64,000 nucleotides of DNA from Ambrosia x helenae (GCA_030844895.1 JAUTDX010001489.1:1-64000), one strand, 5' to 3'. Positions 43,485 to 53,570 are shown, counted from the first letter of the stretch. Numbers and translations: made by a program. The notes: generated by a model from the letters alone, not told the origin.

Positions 43485-45644
43485 TTATTCCGGGTTTCTC
43501 ATCCCGTTCAGCTGCACTAACAGTTCAAACCGAGCTCTATCGAAAGCTTTTGTGAACAAATCAGCTGGGTTATCTAAAGTATCAACCTTTTTCAAATAAA
43601 TCATCCTTTTCTCAAAACAATCCCTTATGAAATGATGCCTTATGTCTATATGTTTTGTTTTGGGAAAGTTTTTGGGATTCTCTGTGATTGAAATGGTGGC
43701 CTGATTATCAATAAGTATAGGAGTATGAGTGAAATTCAAACCGTAATCCCGCATTTGTTGTTGTATCCACAAAACCTGTGAACAACAGCTACCAGCAGCA
43801 ACGTATTCTGCTTCACATGAGGAAACAGCCACCGAAGTCTGCTTTTTGCACTGCCAGGAAACGATTCTTCCTCCTAAAAATTGACATCCACCAGTAGTAG
43901 ACTTCCGATTTTGGTTACATCCTCCGTAGTCCGAATCTGTATACGCTACAAGATCCAATTCGCCATCAGCTGGATACCAGATTCCCAATTTGGGTTTCCC
44001 CTTTAGGTATCTAAGAATCCGTTTCACAGCGATCATATGTGACTCCTTTGGATTAGCCTGAAACCTGGCACAAAGACAAACTGCAAACATAATGTCAGGT
44101 CGAGAAGCAGTTAGATACATAAGCGAACCTATCATGGCGCGATACTCAGTTGGATCGACATTTTTGTCGCTTTCTGCATCAGGATGAAGTCCATGATTCA
44201 CGGGTAGAGGAGTAGCATAAGTAGAACACTCATTCATCTTGAAACGAGTCAAAATGTCATGTACGTACTTAGTCTGATGTATGAACATCCCATCTTCCTT
44301 CTGATCTACTTGTAAACCAAGAAAGAATTTCAGCTCCCCCATAGCACTCATCTCGAACTTCTTCTTCATAACCTTCTCAAATTCAATACACATGTCTTTG
44401 TTAGGCGATCCGAAGATGATGTCATCAACGTACACCTGAACCAGTAGGAAATCTTCTCCATTTCTCTTTATGAAAAGTGTACTGTCTATTTTACCTCTCT
44501 CAAATCCATTTTCTAAGAGATGAGTTGACAGTGTCTCATACCATGCCCTTGGTGCCTGATGTAATCCGTACAGTGCCTTATCAAGTTTGTAGACACGGTC
44601 TGGATAATCTGGATCAGTAAACCCTGGAGGTTGTGAGACATACACCAGCTCCTGGACTTTCCCATATAGAAAGGCGCTTTTGACGTCTAACTGATAAACT
44701 TTAAAGCCCTTGTAGGAAGCGAAGGCTAGAAAAAGTCGAATTGCTTCGAGCCTTGCCACTGGTGCAAACACTTCATTAAAATCAATCCCTTCTTGTTGGT
44801 TGAATCCTTTGACTACCAAGCGAGCCTTGTTTCTCACTACAATACCATTATCATCAGTTTTATTTCTGAACACCCATTTGGTACCGATTTCTTGAGCACC
44901 CTTGGGTAAATCGACTAACTCCCAAACTTTGAGCTTCCTGAATTGTGCCAGTTCCTCTTGCATAGCTTCCACCCATGCATTATCACGAAGAGCTATCTGG
45001 TGATTCTTCGGTTCAACTTGCGAGATGAAGCATTTTAGGCATTTGTTGATGATGCCTGAATCTTTAATACTGACATATAAACACGTCGACTCAGAAATAC
45101 TACTTCTTGTCCTTACACCCGCATTAGGATCTCCTAAGATATTCTCCACTGGATGATCTTTATTTGTGCGAGTTTGAGCAATAGCATCAACCGGTATATT
45201 CTCCTCCAAATTTGAACCTATCTCCCCCGAAGTGTGTACAGTACCGAACGGATTAACGAATTCTTCCTCTTCGGTTTCATTGACAACAGGAGATTTGTCT
45301 CTTGACGTGGAGGTTCCTGAATCAGCATCATTCTTCTTTTTATCTGCAGAGATTGGAATGATCGATCTTGGTGATATTTCATCATCATCATCTGGCATTC
45401 CAAGTATCAATTCTTCATCTGCCTCATTTGGATCTGCATTAAAGGTATATGGAACATTAAATGATTTAAAGACAGAATCATAGTCAAAGAGCCAGTCGGG
45501 ATCAGTAGCCTGTGCAGTATCTTGTGGTGTGTAACTAGTTATGTCAACATTGAAAACGACTTCTACACGACCCGTTGTTTTATTAAAAACCCTTTTATTT
45601 GGTGCACCTGGCACATAACCAAGAAAAAATCCTTCGTCAGCCAC
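43485..45644 (-). CDS. Copia pol, C-terminal part: reverse transcriptase and RNase H
   Basis: A 719-codon frame (first codon GTG, not a true start) that continues pol after a frame break. After the integrase tail (about 1-200) comes the copia RT domain (about residues 230-470) with FNEVFAPVARLEAIR, YQLDVKSAFLYG and the catalytic YVDDIIFGS near residue 405. RNase H follows with AYTDSDYGGC near 565 and SCEAEYVAA near 612, ending with ADLFTKAFDRARFE. These enzymes copy the genomic RNA to DNA and remove the RNA strand in the virus-like particle. All key residues are present and the frame is open throughout. It overlaps the preceding pol frame (45563-46834) by 82 nt in a different frame, which indicates a 1-nt loss in an A run near 45650-45660. 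Confidence 0.93.
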   Translation of the reverse strand: MADEGFFLGYVPGAPNKRVFNKTTGRVEVVFNVDITSYTPQDTAQATDPDWLFDYDSVFKSFNVPYTFNADPNEADEELILGMPDDDDEISPRSIIPISADKKKNDADSGTSTSRDKSPVVNETEEEEFVNPFGTVHTSGEIGSNLEENIPVDAIAQTRTNKDHPVENILGDPNAGVRTRSSISESTCLYVSIKDSGIINKCLKCFISQVEPKNHQIALRDNAWVEAMQEELAQFRKLKVWELVDLPKGAQEIGTKWVFRNKTDDNGIVVRNKARLVVKGFNQQEGIDFNEVFAPVARLEAIRLFLAFASYKGFKVYQLDVKSAFLYGKVQELVYVSQPPGFTDPDYPDRVYKLDKALYGLHQAPRAWYETLSTHLLENGFERGKIDSTLFIKRNGEDFLLVQVYVDDIIFGSPNKDMCIEFEKVMKKKFEMSAMGELKFFLGLQVDQKEDGMFIHQTKYVHDILTRFKMNECSTYATPLPVNHGLHPDAESDKNVDPTEYRAMIGSLMYLTASRPDIMFAVCLCARFQANPKESHMIAVKRILRYLKGKPKLGIWYPADGELDLVAYTDSDYGGCNQNRKSTTGGCQFLGGRIVSWQCKKQTSVAVSSCEAEYVAAGSCCSQVLWIQQQMRDYGLNFTHTPILIDNQATISITENPKNFPKTKHIDIRHHFIRDCFEKRMIYLKKVDTLDNPADLFTKAFDRARFELLVQLNGMRNPE

Positions 45645-46834
45645 TTCACCAATTTTGGTTGGTTTCTATTTTTCAAGATAGTGCACGGCATCCCGAATGG
45701 TTCAAAACCATGAAGATTAGGCTTATTGCCCTTCAAGAGTTCATAGCACGTTTTATTGTGCTTCTTGACGGTCAACACCCTATTCAAAACATAACACGCT
45801 GTATTCACAGCTTCTGCCCAAAATATGACAGGTAGCTTAGAATCAGCGAGCATTGTCCTTGCTGCTTCAATCAGTGTCCTGTTCTTCCTTTCAGCAACCC
45901 CGTTTTGTTGTGGCTCATAGGGCGCACTGAATTGATGCTCAATCCCTTTTCTTATGCAGAAAATGGAAAAACAACTATTCTTGAACTCCGAGCCATTGTC
46001 ACTTCTGATTCTCTTTATTGTGGTTCCAAAGATGTTCTCCGTTTTGTTGAAGAAGTCCATCAAGGTCTCCCCTGTTTCATCCTTCGAACCTAGGAAAAAC
46101 ACCCATGAAAAACGTGAATAATCATCTGTGATCACAAGACAATAATACTTTCCACCTAAACTCCTAACATTTACTGGACCGAACAAATCCATATGCAATA
46201 AATCAAAAGGAGAGTTAAGGGAATTCTTAGTCTTTGGTTTATGAGGCTTCTTGTGTTGCTTGCCCTTCTTGCATGGCAGACACTTATCCTCCACGCCAAA
46301 GCTCTTCAATGGAACTCCTTGCACCAGTCCATGCTTTGTGATGTAATTCATCTTCCTGAAATGCAAGTGTGCCATTCTCCTGTGCCACAGCATCGAATCA
46401 GACTCTGATGCTTTTGATAACAAACATGTCGGCTCTTCATTTGCATCATCTTGAACACTCATGTCCATGATGTACGTATCATTTCTTCTTGGAGCCCTCA
46501 TGATTATCCATTCTTCAGGAATCTTTACTCCCGGTTTCAACACTAATGCTTCGGACTTAGTAAAATGGACAGAATGTCCTTTGTCGCAGATTTGAGAAAC
46601 ACTCATTAGGTTGTGCTTCAACTGCTCCACGTAATTCACACCATCCAAAGTAATTTTGCCATTGGTGACCTTTCCTTTTCCAGTTATTCGACCACCCTTG
46701 GCTCCCGCAAAGTTAACATAACCGCCATCAATTTTAACAAAATCAATCAACAACTTCAACTCCCCTGTCATGTGCCTAGAGCAGCCACTATCAACATACC
46801 ACCAGTTGATAATCCTCCTTAGCAGCTCCTGCAC
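45563..46834 (-). CDS. Copia pol, N-terminal part: protease and integrase
   Basis: A 423-codon frame. The aspartic protease active site YVDSGCSRHMTG lies near residues 13-24. The GAG-pre-integrase HHCC region (HRRMAHLHFRK ... CLPCKKGK) is near 150-190. The integrase core has LLHMDLFGPV (first Asp, about 213), IRSDNGSEFKN (second, about 278) and GVAERKNRTL (Glu, about 313), the DDE triad that inserts the cDNA. The displayed start is GTG, directly after a TGA in the same frame at 46835-46837; no ATG precedes the protease. Its expression must depend on frame change, splicing or fusion with gag upstream. The last ~30 codons are out of frame relative to pol because of the break near 45650. Confidence 0.9.
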   Translation of the reverse strand: MQELLRRIINWWYVDSGCSRHMTGELKLLIDFVKIDGGYVNFAGAKGGRITGKGKVTNGKITLDGVNYVEQLKHNLMSVSQICDKGHSVHFTKSEALVLKPGVKIPEEWIIMRAPRRNDTYIMDMSVQDDANEEPTCLLSKASESDSMLWHRRMAHLHFRKMNYITKHGLVQGVPLKSFGVEDKCLPCKKGKQHKKPHKPKTKNSLNSPFDLLHMDLFGPVNVRSLGGKYYCLVITDDYSRFSWVFFLGSKDETGETLMDFFNKTENIFGTTIKRIRSDNGSEFKNSCFSIFCIRKGIEHQFSAPYEPQQNGVAERKNRTLIEAARTMLADSKLPVIFWAEAVNTACYVLNRVLTVKKHNKTCYELLKGNKPNLHGFEPFGMPCTILKNRNQPKLVKWLTKDFFLVMCQVHQIKGFLIKQRVV

Positions 46835-46850
46835 TCACAGATAAAGGGAA

Positions 46851-49800
46851 TTAGTTTAGGGGAACCCAAGCCATCACGGTCTTGGGTACACCATTTTCTA
46901 CAAACGTAAATTCCTTCAAATATCCATCACATTGTTTAGGTGTGTAGGACCGTTGAGGACTACGACGTTGTTGTTCAAAATGGTTAGGTTGGTTGTAACG
47001 TCTCCCATTTGGAGACTGAGAAAACCTTTGAGGATATCTCCCTCGGTTGGAGTATCCATAATTGTTATTGTTTCTTGAAAACTGTTGACCATTCGAATAA
47101 TTTCTATCCCTATGGTCGTTGTTATTATGAAAACCTTGGTTATTGGGTCTTGAAAAATTTCTATCACCGTTTGGAGATTGGTGACGATTTTGCATGTGTG
47201 GCGGCTGGTACTTACCGGGACTTGGGTTTGCCTGTTTGGCAGCTGGAGCACCAGATGTGCCAGCGTTCCCAGTATTTACCTGCCTAGGGACGAACTTAGG
47301 TTGGGTTCTTTGAAAACGAGCATTTTCAGTGTTGCTCGGTCCAACCCCATTACCACTACCCTGAGCATTCTCTAACTTATTCTGCAAATTTTTCTTCTGC
47401 GAGTTGCTCAACTTGTTTTTATCGTCTGACTTAACAGACGACTTTTGCTTTCCCCTATCTGAGTCCGTAGGTGCTCCTGTCTTTTTGAGGGGACAACAAC
47501 TAGCCACGTGGCCTTTGTTGTGACATTTGAAGCACGATCGTTTCTCTAAGGGCTTTTTGTGTGGCCCCTTTGAGTTGGATCCTTCACCAGTCTCAGATTT
47601 GGTTGAAGCTGACTCAGAACCAGCATCCGTTTTATCATCAGATTTGTCATTTGAAACTTTAGGAGATTCGATCTCCGCGAAAACAGATTCAATGGAATCA
47701 GGGTTAACTTTCGAAATAGGGAAATCTGAGTCAGAGTAAATCTTATCAGATCCCTTGAGTCTATAAAACTTCTTGATTTTATCATTTACCTTCTTAGTTT
47801 TACCCCCCGACCCATCAGTTGTTTGAGTCACAGTTTTGACCTCTACAGTAGGCTTGAGGTCTTTTGGTTCAGAAACTACTTCCTGTTGAACCTTCTTACT
47901 AGCATCTTCAGACGCTTTCTCAGTTTCTTTTCTATCTACTGGCTGAGGGCCATAGACAGCGTCAGACACTTCCTCTTCATTTGGTAAAAATGAGTAATTA
48001 CCATTGAAAGGAGGAGGAACATCATTATAACCTAGACCTGAATTCTCATGTTTCTCAGCTATTTCAGTTCTGGAAGTCATGATCTGATTATACATGTGTT
48101 TAGTGCTCCTACATTGATCTAGTTTCTTTCGCAGCTCAGTAATGGTCTTTTGTTTCTCTAAGATTTCTAGCTGCATTTTCACAATTGTTTCATCTTTCTC
48201 AGCTAGACCCTTGCACTGGAATTCACAATCACCAGTTTTAATACAAAGCAGCCTATTAACTTCCTTAAGATCTTTCTGGGTGCTTTCTAACTTTTTCTTA
48301 AGGCCAGACTCTCTATTTTTGTTACCGAAATTTAACTCCTTTTGCTCATCTAAGAGCACTATGAGTTGTTTATTCTGGTCTACTTGCTTATCATGTTCTT
48401 TATTTATGAAATCTAGTTTCTCAACAAAGTCAAAACATTTTTTGCAAGCATCAACGATAGTAGATAAAGAAATGTGTACCTTTTTGGCGTCAGAGTCCAG
48501 TTCAGTCATGAATGCAATGAACTCAGCTGTTGACATCCCTTTTGTAACTATTGTTAGATCCAGAATCTCTTCAGTCGGCTTGTTGTCTCTGATGATTTCT
48601 TCCACTTTCTCAGATTTTTCAGTAGCAGCTACCTCAGACTTCACTGCACTTTCATCAGCTTTAACTTCTTCAGCTTTGACCGATTCAGCTTCAGTCACAT
48701 GTTCTTCAGTCTTGACCGTATCAGACACGGTCTCATTGTCAGAATCAGATGCTTCTGACTTCACACTATCTTCTTTTATCTCTGCCATAAGAGCCTGATC
48801 ACCATCTATCATAGAACTCCAGTCATATCTGCCGTCAGGTTTGGCAACCATGAGTGCTCTGGAACTTGAATTGTTTGAACTTGAAGGTGGGGCAACAGAA
48901 GAACTCTGTCGCGTGGTGTTGGAATTGCTACTTGAACCTTGTCTTGAACATTCTTTGGCGAAGTGGCCAAAGGAATGGCAGTTGTAACACTTCACCTTGC
49001 TTTTGTCAAATCCAGCTCTTCCACCAACGAGCTTCCTTCCAGTCCGTTCCATGTATTTCTTTGCCTTGCGTGAGAGCATGGCCAAGTTCCATTGTAAATC
49101 CATCTCCTCTAGATCATCAGGGTCAATCTGATCATAATCTTCATCAAAGAGAGCTGGATCATTGATCTTCCCTTGAATGTAGTTCTCGTATGAAGCTATG
49201 AAGGAAGATAACACAGCAAGTTGTTGTTCGGCCGATTTAACACTCATCGGCATGGACTTGCTTGTTCCAGTGTATGATCCACCTGTACTCTTTCCATTCA
49301 CGCCAGAAGGGATATCCTTGACTTTAGTTGTCTCACCTGACGTTGACACAAAACAACACTCACCGTCAGAATCAAGAATAATATTACCAGATGTGTCACC
49401 TGAGAAGAATGCTGAGACACCGCTGCTGCTTGATGAGGTTTTAGCTGCAGGCTTTCCGTGATAAATCCCTGGATCCTGTACCTGTTCAGATCCTGCTTCC
49501 CTCCTCATCATGTTGAAACTGTAAGCTCTAAGCTTCCCTACCGCGGTATCCAGAGTCATGGTATCGTAGTCAGTTCCATTTCTGATCATTAGAGAATACA
49601 CATCCCATTTCGTAGGAAGTGCATCCAGCAGCTTGTCGTTAAGCTCATTGTCAGTGTACTGTATCTCATGGTTTCCCAACTCAGTGAGCAGATGGTAGAA
49701 TCTTGTGATGATGTCTTCTAAGCTCTCATCTTTGAAATGCTTGAAGACTGCAAACTGCTTCTTTAGTAGTTCCTTCTTGTTCTTTTGCACTTCAGCACTG

Positions 49801-50174
49801 CCCATGTATCGTTTTTCCAACGCCTCCCATAAGTCTTTTGCCGTTCTGTTTCTGCTGAATGTGTGGAGGATTTCTTGTGGCAAACACATGGTAATAGCAG
49901 CTCTAGCTTTATTTTCAGCTTCGTGCATCAGTTTCTGTTCTTCGTTCATCTCACTAAAAGCGAGTAGTCTTTGCCCGCTCATACCTTCACCTTGTTTGAA
50001 TGGTTGTATGTACCCGTCTGAGATGCAAATCCACATTCTTAACTGGTAAAAACGAGCCCATTCCTCGAACCGTCCTCTCCACCAGAAATAGTTGTCAACA
50101 CTTATCATCTTGGGTGGGGAATTGGCTTTTCCCACCTCGTGATCCATCTCAACCATTTTATTTAATAACGCCAT
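46851..50174 (-). CDS. Copia gag (1107 codons, two zinc knuckles)
   Basis: The ATG at 50174 opens a frame ending TAA at 46851-46853. Residues 1-250 form a UBN2/retrotrans_gag-type capsid region (FWWRGRFEEWARFY, then AKDLWEALEKRYMGS). A CCHC zinc knuckle CYNCHSFGHFAKEC is near residue 395 and a second, CFKCHNKGHVASCC, near 880. Between them is a long Glu/Lys/Ser-rich region with probable coiled coil (about 590-720). The C-terminus is Asn/Arg/Gln-rich (about 960-1085), likely RNA-binding. Gag packages the RNA into virus-like particles. It is longer than typical copia gag, as in SIRE-like elements. Pol begins 16 nt past the stop in the +1 frame. The frame is fully open, in keeping with the young age. 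Confidence 0.92.
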   Translation of the reverse strand: MALLNKMVEMDHEVGKANSPPKMISVDNYFWWRGRFEEWARFYQLRMWICISDGYIQPFKQGEGMSGQRLLAFSEMNEEQKLMHEAENKARAAITMCLPQEILHTFSRNRTAKDLWEALEKRYMGSAEVQKNKKELLKKQFAVFKHFKDESLEDIITRFYHLLTELGNHEIQYTDNELNDKLLDALPTKWDVYSLMIRNGTDYDTMTLDTAVGKLRAYSFNMMRREAGSEQVQDPGIYHGKPAAKTSSSSSGVSAFFSGDTSGNIILDSDGECCFVSTSGETTKVKDIPSGVNGKSTGGSYTGTSKSMPMSVKSAEQQLAVLSSFIASYENYIQGKINDPALFDEDYDQIDPDDLEEMDLQWNLAMLSRKAKKYMERTGRKLVGGRAGFDKSKVKCYNCHSFGHFAKECSRQGSSSNSNTTRQSSSVAPPSSSNNSSSRALMVAKPDGRYDWSSMIDGDQALMAEIKEDSVKSEASDSDNETVSDTVKTEEHVTEAESVKAEEVKADESAVKSEVAATEKSEKVEEIIRDNKPTEEILDLTIVTKGMSTAEFIAFMTELDSDAKKVHISLSTIVDACKKCFDFVEKLDFINKEHDKQVDQNKQLIVLLDEQKELNFGNKNRESGLKKKLESTQKDLKEVNRLLCIKTGDCEFQCKGLAEKDETIVKMQLEILEKQKTITELRKKLDQCRSTKHMYNQIMTSRTEIAEKHENSGLGYNDVPPPFNGNYSFLPNEEEVSDAVYGPQPVDRKETEKASEDASKKVQQEVVSEPKDLKPTVEVKTVTQTTDGSGGKTKKVNDKIKKFYRLKGSDKIYSDSDFPISKVNPDSIESVFAEIESPKVSNDKSDDKTDAGSESASTKSETGEGSNSKGPHKKPLEKRSCFKCHNKGHVASCCPLKKTGAPTDSDRGKQKSSVKSDDKNKLSNSQKKNLQNKLENAQGSGNGVGPSNTENARFQRTQPKFVPRQVNTGNAGTSGAPAAKQANPSPGKYQPPHMQNRHQSPNGDRNFSRPNNQGFHNNNDHRDRNYSNGQQFSRNNNNYGYSNRGRYPQRFSQSPNGRRYNQPNHFEQQRRSPQRSYTPKQCDGYLKEFTFVENGVPKTVMAWVPLN

Positions 50175-51424
50175 TTGTTTTTAGTAGATTTAGATTTAAT
50201 TAACAAGTTGTTTAATTAATTAAGTCCAAACTAAACAAAACAATGGTGTCCGAGAACTAGTCTTTGTTCGAGAACTAATGTGTGTTTCCGAGAACTTGTG
50301 TTGGTTTCTGAGAACCTATGTTGGTTTCCGAGAAATATAACTTGTGTCCGAGAACTAGACTTGTGTATCTCCGAGAACTTGCTTGTGTCCGGGAACAACT
50401 ATTTATTTCCGAGAACCCTTGCTTTGTGTTCGAGAACAAAAGCTTTTGTTTGAGAACTAGAGTTATCCGAGAACTAATAGGCGAGAACTATGATGTTTGT
50501 CCGAGAACAATTTTCGAGAACCACAATCTATCCGAGAACCAAAGTCTTGTCCGAAAACCTTTAATTTCCGAGAACTATTATGTTTCAAAAAAACTCTACG
50601 TCCGAGAACTGATTGAGTTCGAGAACTAGTTTCTGAATACTTGTGTTCGAGAACCTTGTAGCTGAGAACCAATCTGAGAACTTGTTGTTTGAGAACTATA
50701 AACTCCTTGGTCAACAAGATAGAGATCCCACTAATTTAGGAATTGATTGAGATGATTTGAATTTCAAAATCAACTTAATCCTTTCCTTATCTTGAAAATT
50801 CTGCACTAACACAAATCAAATACCAAAACAAGATCAGACACAATAATTTTAATAAAAACTAAAGTGTTCTTCGAGTTCTTCAATGTTCTTGATGATTTTG
50901 AATAATCCTTCAAGCCCGAAACCTTCTTAAACCTGCAAAACTCTTAAAAGAAATCGTGAGATATAAACAAAATTAATAATATAAACCAAAACCAAACTAG
51001 AAGCTATCTAAATAAAAATCAAAAGAACCGTAACTCTAACCAAAAATTTTAATAACCGTAACTTAAAAAAAATTGAACCGATTTTTTTTGTTGAACCGTA
51101 ATAATATAATTAATGTTTTTGTAGAACCATTATCCAAATCATAAAAGAACTTAATCCAAATCAAATGAATGTTCTTGTTGAACCGAAGAAATTTTAATAA
51201 CAAAAACAAAACAAAACATAAACTTGATAAGTAATGCAAAGCGTTTTTTTATTTATTTTATTTAATACGAACCAAACAAAACAAAAACATAATTTTTTAT
51301 ATCTTCTATGAAAAATACGAAACAGATTTTTTTTAATAGAAAAATCAAGGCCGAAAACAAAAGAACTTGCAAACCGATTTTTCAATCACCACGAACTAGT
51401 TCCTTGAATGATATCTAGCCTGAA
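50175..51424 (-). other. Copia 5' leader between PBS and gag
   Basis: About 1.25 kb of untranslated leader. Its gag-proximal third (50248-50697) is an array of GAGAAC motifs; the PBS-proximal part is AT-rich with AACCGTAA-like phrases. No upstream coding region is recognised. Confidence 0.75.
50248..50697 (+). repeat. Array of 21 GAGAAC motifs in the copia leader
   Basis: Counting by eye, 21 exact GAGAAC hexamers (mostly YCCGAGAACY or TTCGAGAACY), plus several one-base variants, all in the same orientation, spaced about 15-35 bp apart with unrelated T/G-rich sequence between. In element sense the motif reads GTTCTCGG. The spacers are not conserved, so it is not a simple tandem repeat. Confidence 0.9.
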
Positions 51425-51440
51425 TGGCTCTGATACCACT
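51425..51440 (-). other. Copia primer-binding site (tRNA-iMet type)
   Basis: In element sense, AG then TGGTATCAGAGCC directly after the 5' LTR, the standard complement of the initiator tRNA-Met 3' end. Confidence 0.93.
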
Positions 51441-51879
51441 TGTAGGTCCCTTTCCCTTGAGATCTTCTCTGCAATCAAACCAAACACGAATCCTAGACGC
51501 GGAATATCTTTGATCCGTGGATATCACACAAAGAACACAAGATTACTTTTAATGCTTTTCTTATTAATCGAATCACAGATAACAATTAATAAGAACTACA
51601 CCGAACTTGTAATCCTAGCTAGCTCTCTCAACTCTCTATGTGTTTTCACCAACTAACCAACCAACCCCTAAAACCCCATGTATCATTTGCTTATATACAT
51701 GCATCCTCATGGGCTTTTAACTGGGCTTGTGTTGGGCTTTTACAATACTAGCTTAATTACATATTCTAGAACTAACTTAGACAAGTTCTTCTAACGACAC
51801 GAACAATATAAAGTCTTTTGTCAATAATCTCGAGCGTTTGTTTGTCCGTTTGAGTATCTGTCACAAACTTGCACCAACA
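51441..51879 (-). repeat. Copia 5' LTR (439 bp)
   Basis: Matches 41233-41671 except at 51658. A TATA-like GTATATAAG in element sense lies near 51690-51699, a plausible promoter for the element's RNA. Confidence 0.97.
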
Positions 51880-53570
51880 CTACTCTACGATCCCGTTCTC
51901 AGCCAAGATAATCAACGTAGGACAAGGCCTAACCAGTCGGCCCAAGAAAGCACAATGGATGCCAAATGGTTGAGTTGAGCTTGCTATTTATAGGCAAATC
52001 AGGCCCTGCATCCGCATGCATCTTAATGTGGCAAGTCCATGCACGACAGCTGGTACTGTTGCAGGGGAGATTCGAGCAGAATCTGTTGGGTGTCGACCAG
52101 TGCACGCCCGTACAGGTCAGTAAACTGCCAGACTTTGTCGGTTTAAGCCTTGGGGAACACGTATCAAGGTGCACGGCCGTGCACAAGAGTGTGCACGCCC
52201 GTGCAGGTTAGTAACGTTAATTTTTTTGCCTTCTATTGACATAGAAATGTTGACTTGTTGACCCGGGACAGGTGCACGACCGTGCTGCATCTAATATAGC
52301 ATCTAAGTCTTCAATTCCTTCCCGAGTTTTCCTTCTTTGTCTTCTAGTGTCTCGGACTAATTTTGTTATCGTTTAAGTCCCAAAAAGGTCTTCACACATA
52401 TTGAGAACATGCTGTGAGTCTCGTATCCTCAGGAATCTCCGTTTTTTAGCTGTTATTACCCGAAAATCACTTGTTTTCGATGTGGAGCTCCAATTTCTTG
52501 AAACATACAAACAGGATTAAGTAGCGAAAATCAGTAATTATACCCCAATTCTGCCCTATTATGAGACTAATTATGCATGTTTTATATGTTAAAATCATGA
52601 CACATCACATAGCGACCTCAAAAAACATGTTGTGTTAGTCAACACGTATAGTGTTGGTGAATTCACAGAGTTTTATGTTCGTAAAAGTAAGTAAACGTTT
52701 GTAAACCAGACCCTACAATCCTTACATCTATACCTGATGCTAGTTAGACATCGTTACATGATACTAAAGTGTTATGAACCATTGCTGAATGTTAGTAAAT
52801 ACCTTTAATACCCGCCACCGGTCATCACCTGGTGTCGTAAGTTAGATAGGACAAATATGTACCCATCCGACATCCAGTCGACCTAAGTGGGGCTTGCCAG
52901 GCCCAGTAGATCTATTCACACTTTCCCCGCTATGTATCCACATATTCATGGTTCAAAAGTTAGAAAGGACTTAAGTGATGAAATACCGCTTAGTACCCAT
53001 GTGATATAATGTAATACGGTGGTCTAAAGAAAATAAGTTTATCCAGCATGTTTCTCCCCTGAAAACAAAAAAGGTAAAAGTGGGGCTGTGAAACTTGCCT
53101 TAGGTTGCGTTCTTCTTAAACAGAGCAACTGGCCGAGTTAGGATATCCCGTAATACCGACGACCTATCATAAAGTGCTTATAAGTGTCTTGTCAAATAAC
53201 CCGTAGGTTAACTAGTCCCTGATTGTCCAGACCATGACTATGTACGTTTGAAAACATGTTTGAATGTTTGACTCGACCACAAAAGACAAGACCCGACATC
53301 CCATTGGTGACCCGATATCCCCGTGCTAGCTAAATACCAGTAAACAAACAATCATGTGTAGATACGCACCTTATACGAATAACAGTTCACAAATTCTAAC
53401 ATATAGTTCACATAATGCACGTATGAGTCATAACATGTGTTATGAGGTTCCTAGACGTGTCACAGGGTTTACAATATGTTTCTAGGTGTCAAAACATGTT
53501 ACGGGGTACCAAAACGCACTTTCGGAATCAAAACACACGACTGGCCACTAAAACACATGACTAGCATCAA

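Larger units (their letters stand above)
41233..51879 (-). mobile_element. Complete young Ty1/copia retrotransposon (SIRE-like)
   Basis: A 10,647-bp element on the minus strand with 439-bp LTRs, PBS, PPT and gag-pol, flanked by CTACT at 41228-41232 and 51880-51884. The LTRs differ by eye at one site only (41450 T versus 51658 C), so insertion is recent. Domain order is gag, protease, integrase, RT, RNase H, the Ty1/copia order. A very long gag, an integrase-RT protein of this type and a PPT-LTR junction reading CAAGGGGGAGTTTGTTGG suggest the SIRE/Maximus lineage (inference). The gag-pol junction and pol each contain a reading-frame break, so autonomy is doubtful. A 1.8-kb region lies between pol and the 3' LTR without an env-like gene. 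Confidence 0.95.
37688..52607. mobile_element. Element X copy 2, split by solo LTR Y and a copia element
   Basis: Begins TGATGTGCC and ends GACACATCA (TG...CA, matching copy 1). The flanks CTTAG (37683-37687) and CATAG (52608-52612) are a 5-bp duplication with one later mismatch. Own sequence: 37688-38491, 40366-41232 and 51885-52607, about 2.4 kb. It contains GC-rich palindromes such as GTGCACGGCCGTGCAC near 52172. No coding region, PBS or PPT is visible, so it is read as a solo LTR of the same unnamed family as 2401-5230. Confidence 0.75.

Noticed and set aside
45599..50049. Numerous open frames antisense to copia gag and pol (e.g. 48142-48798)
   Set aside because: They mirror the composition of the true genes on the opposite strand and show no independent motifs.
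50248..50697. CRISPR-like array
   Set aside because: The core is only six to nine bases, spacing is irregular, and the setting is a plant retrotransposon leader.
37688..52607. Element X as a PIF or CACTA DNA transposon (inverted GTGATGTG/CACATCAC ends, 3-bp duplication)
   Set aside because: The 5-bp duplications with TG...CA ends fit both copies better (CCACC perfect; CTTAG/CATAG restoring the G1 LTR), whereas 3-bp duplications fit poorly.
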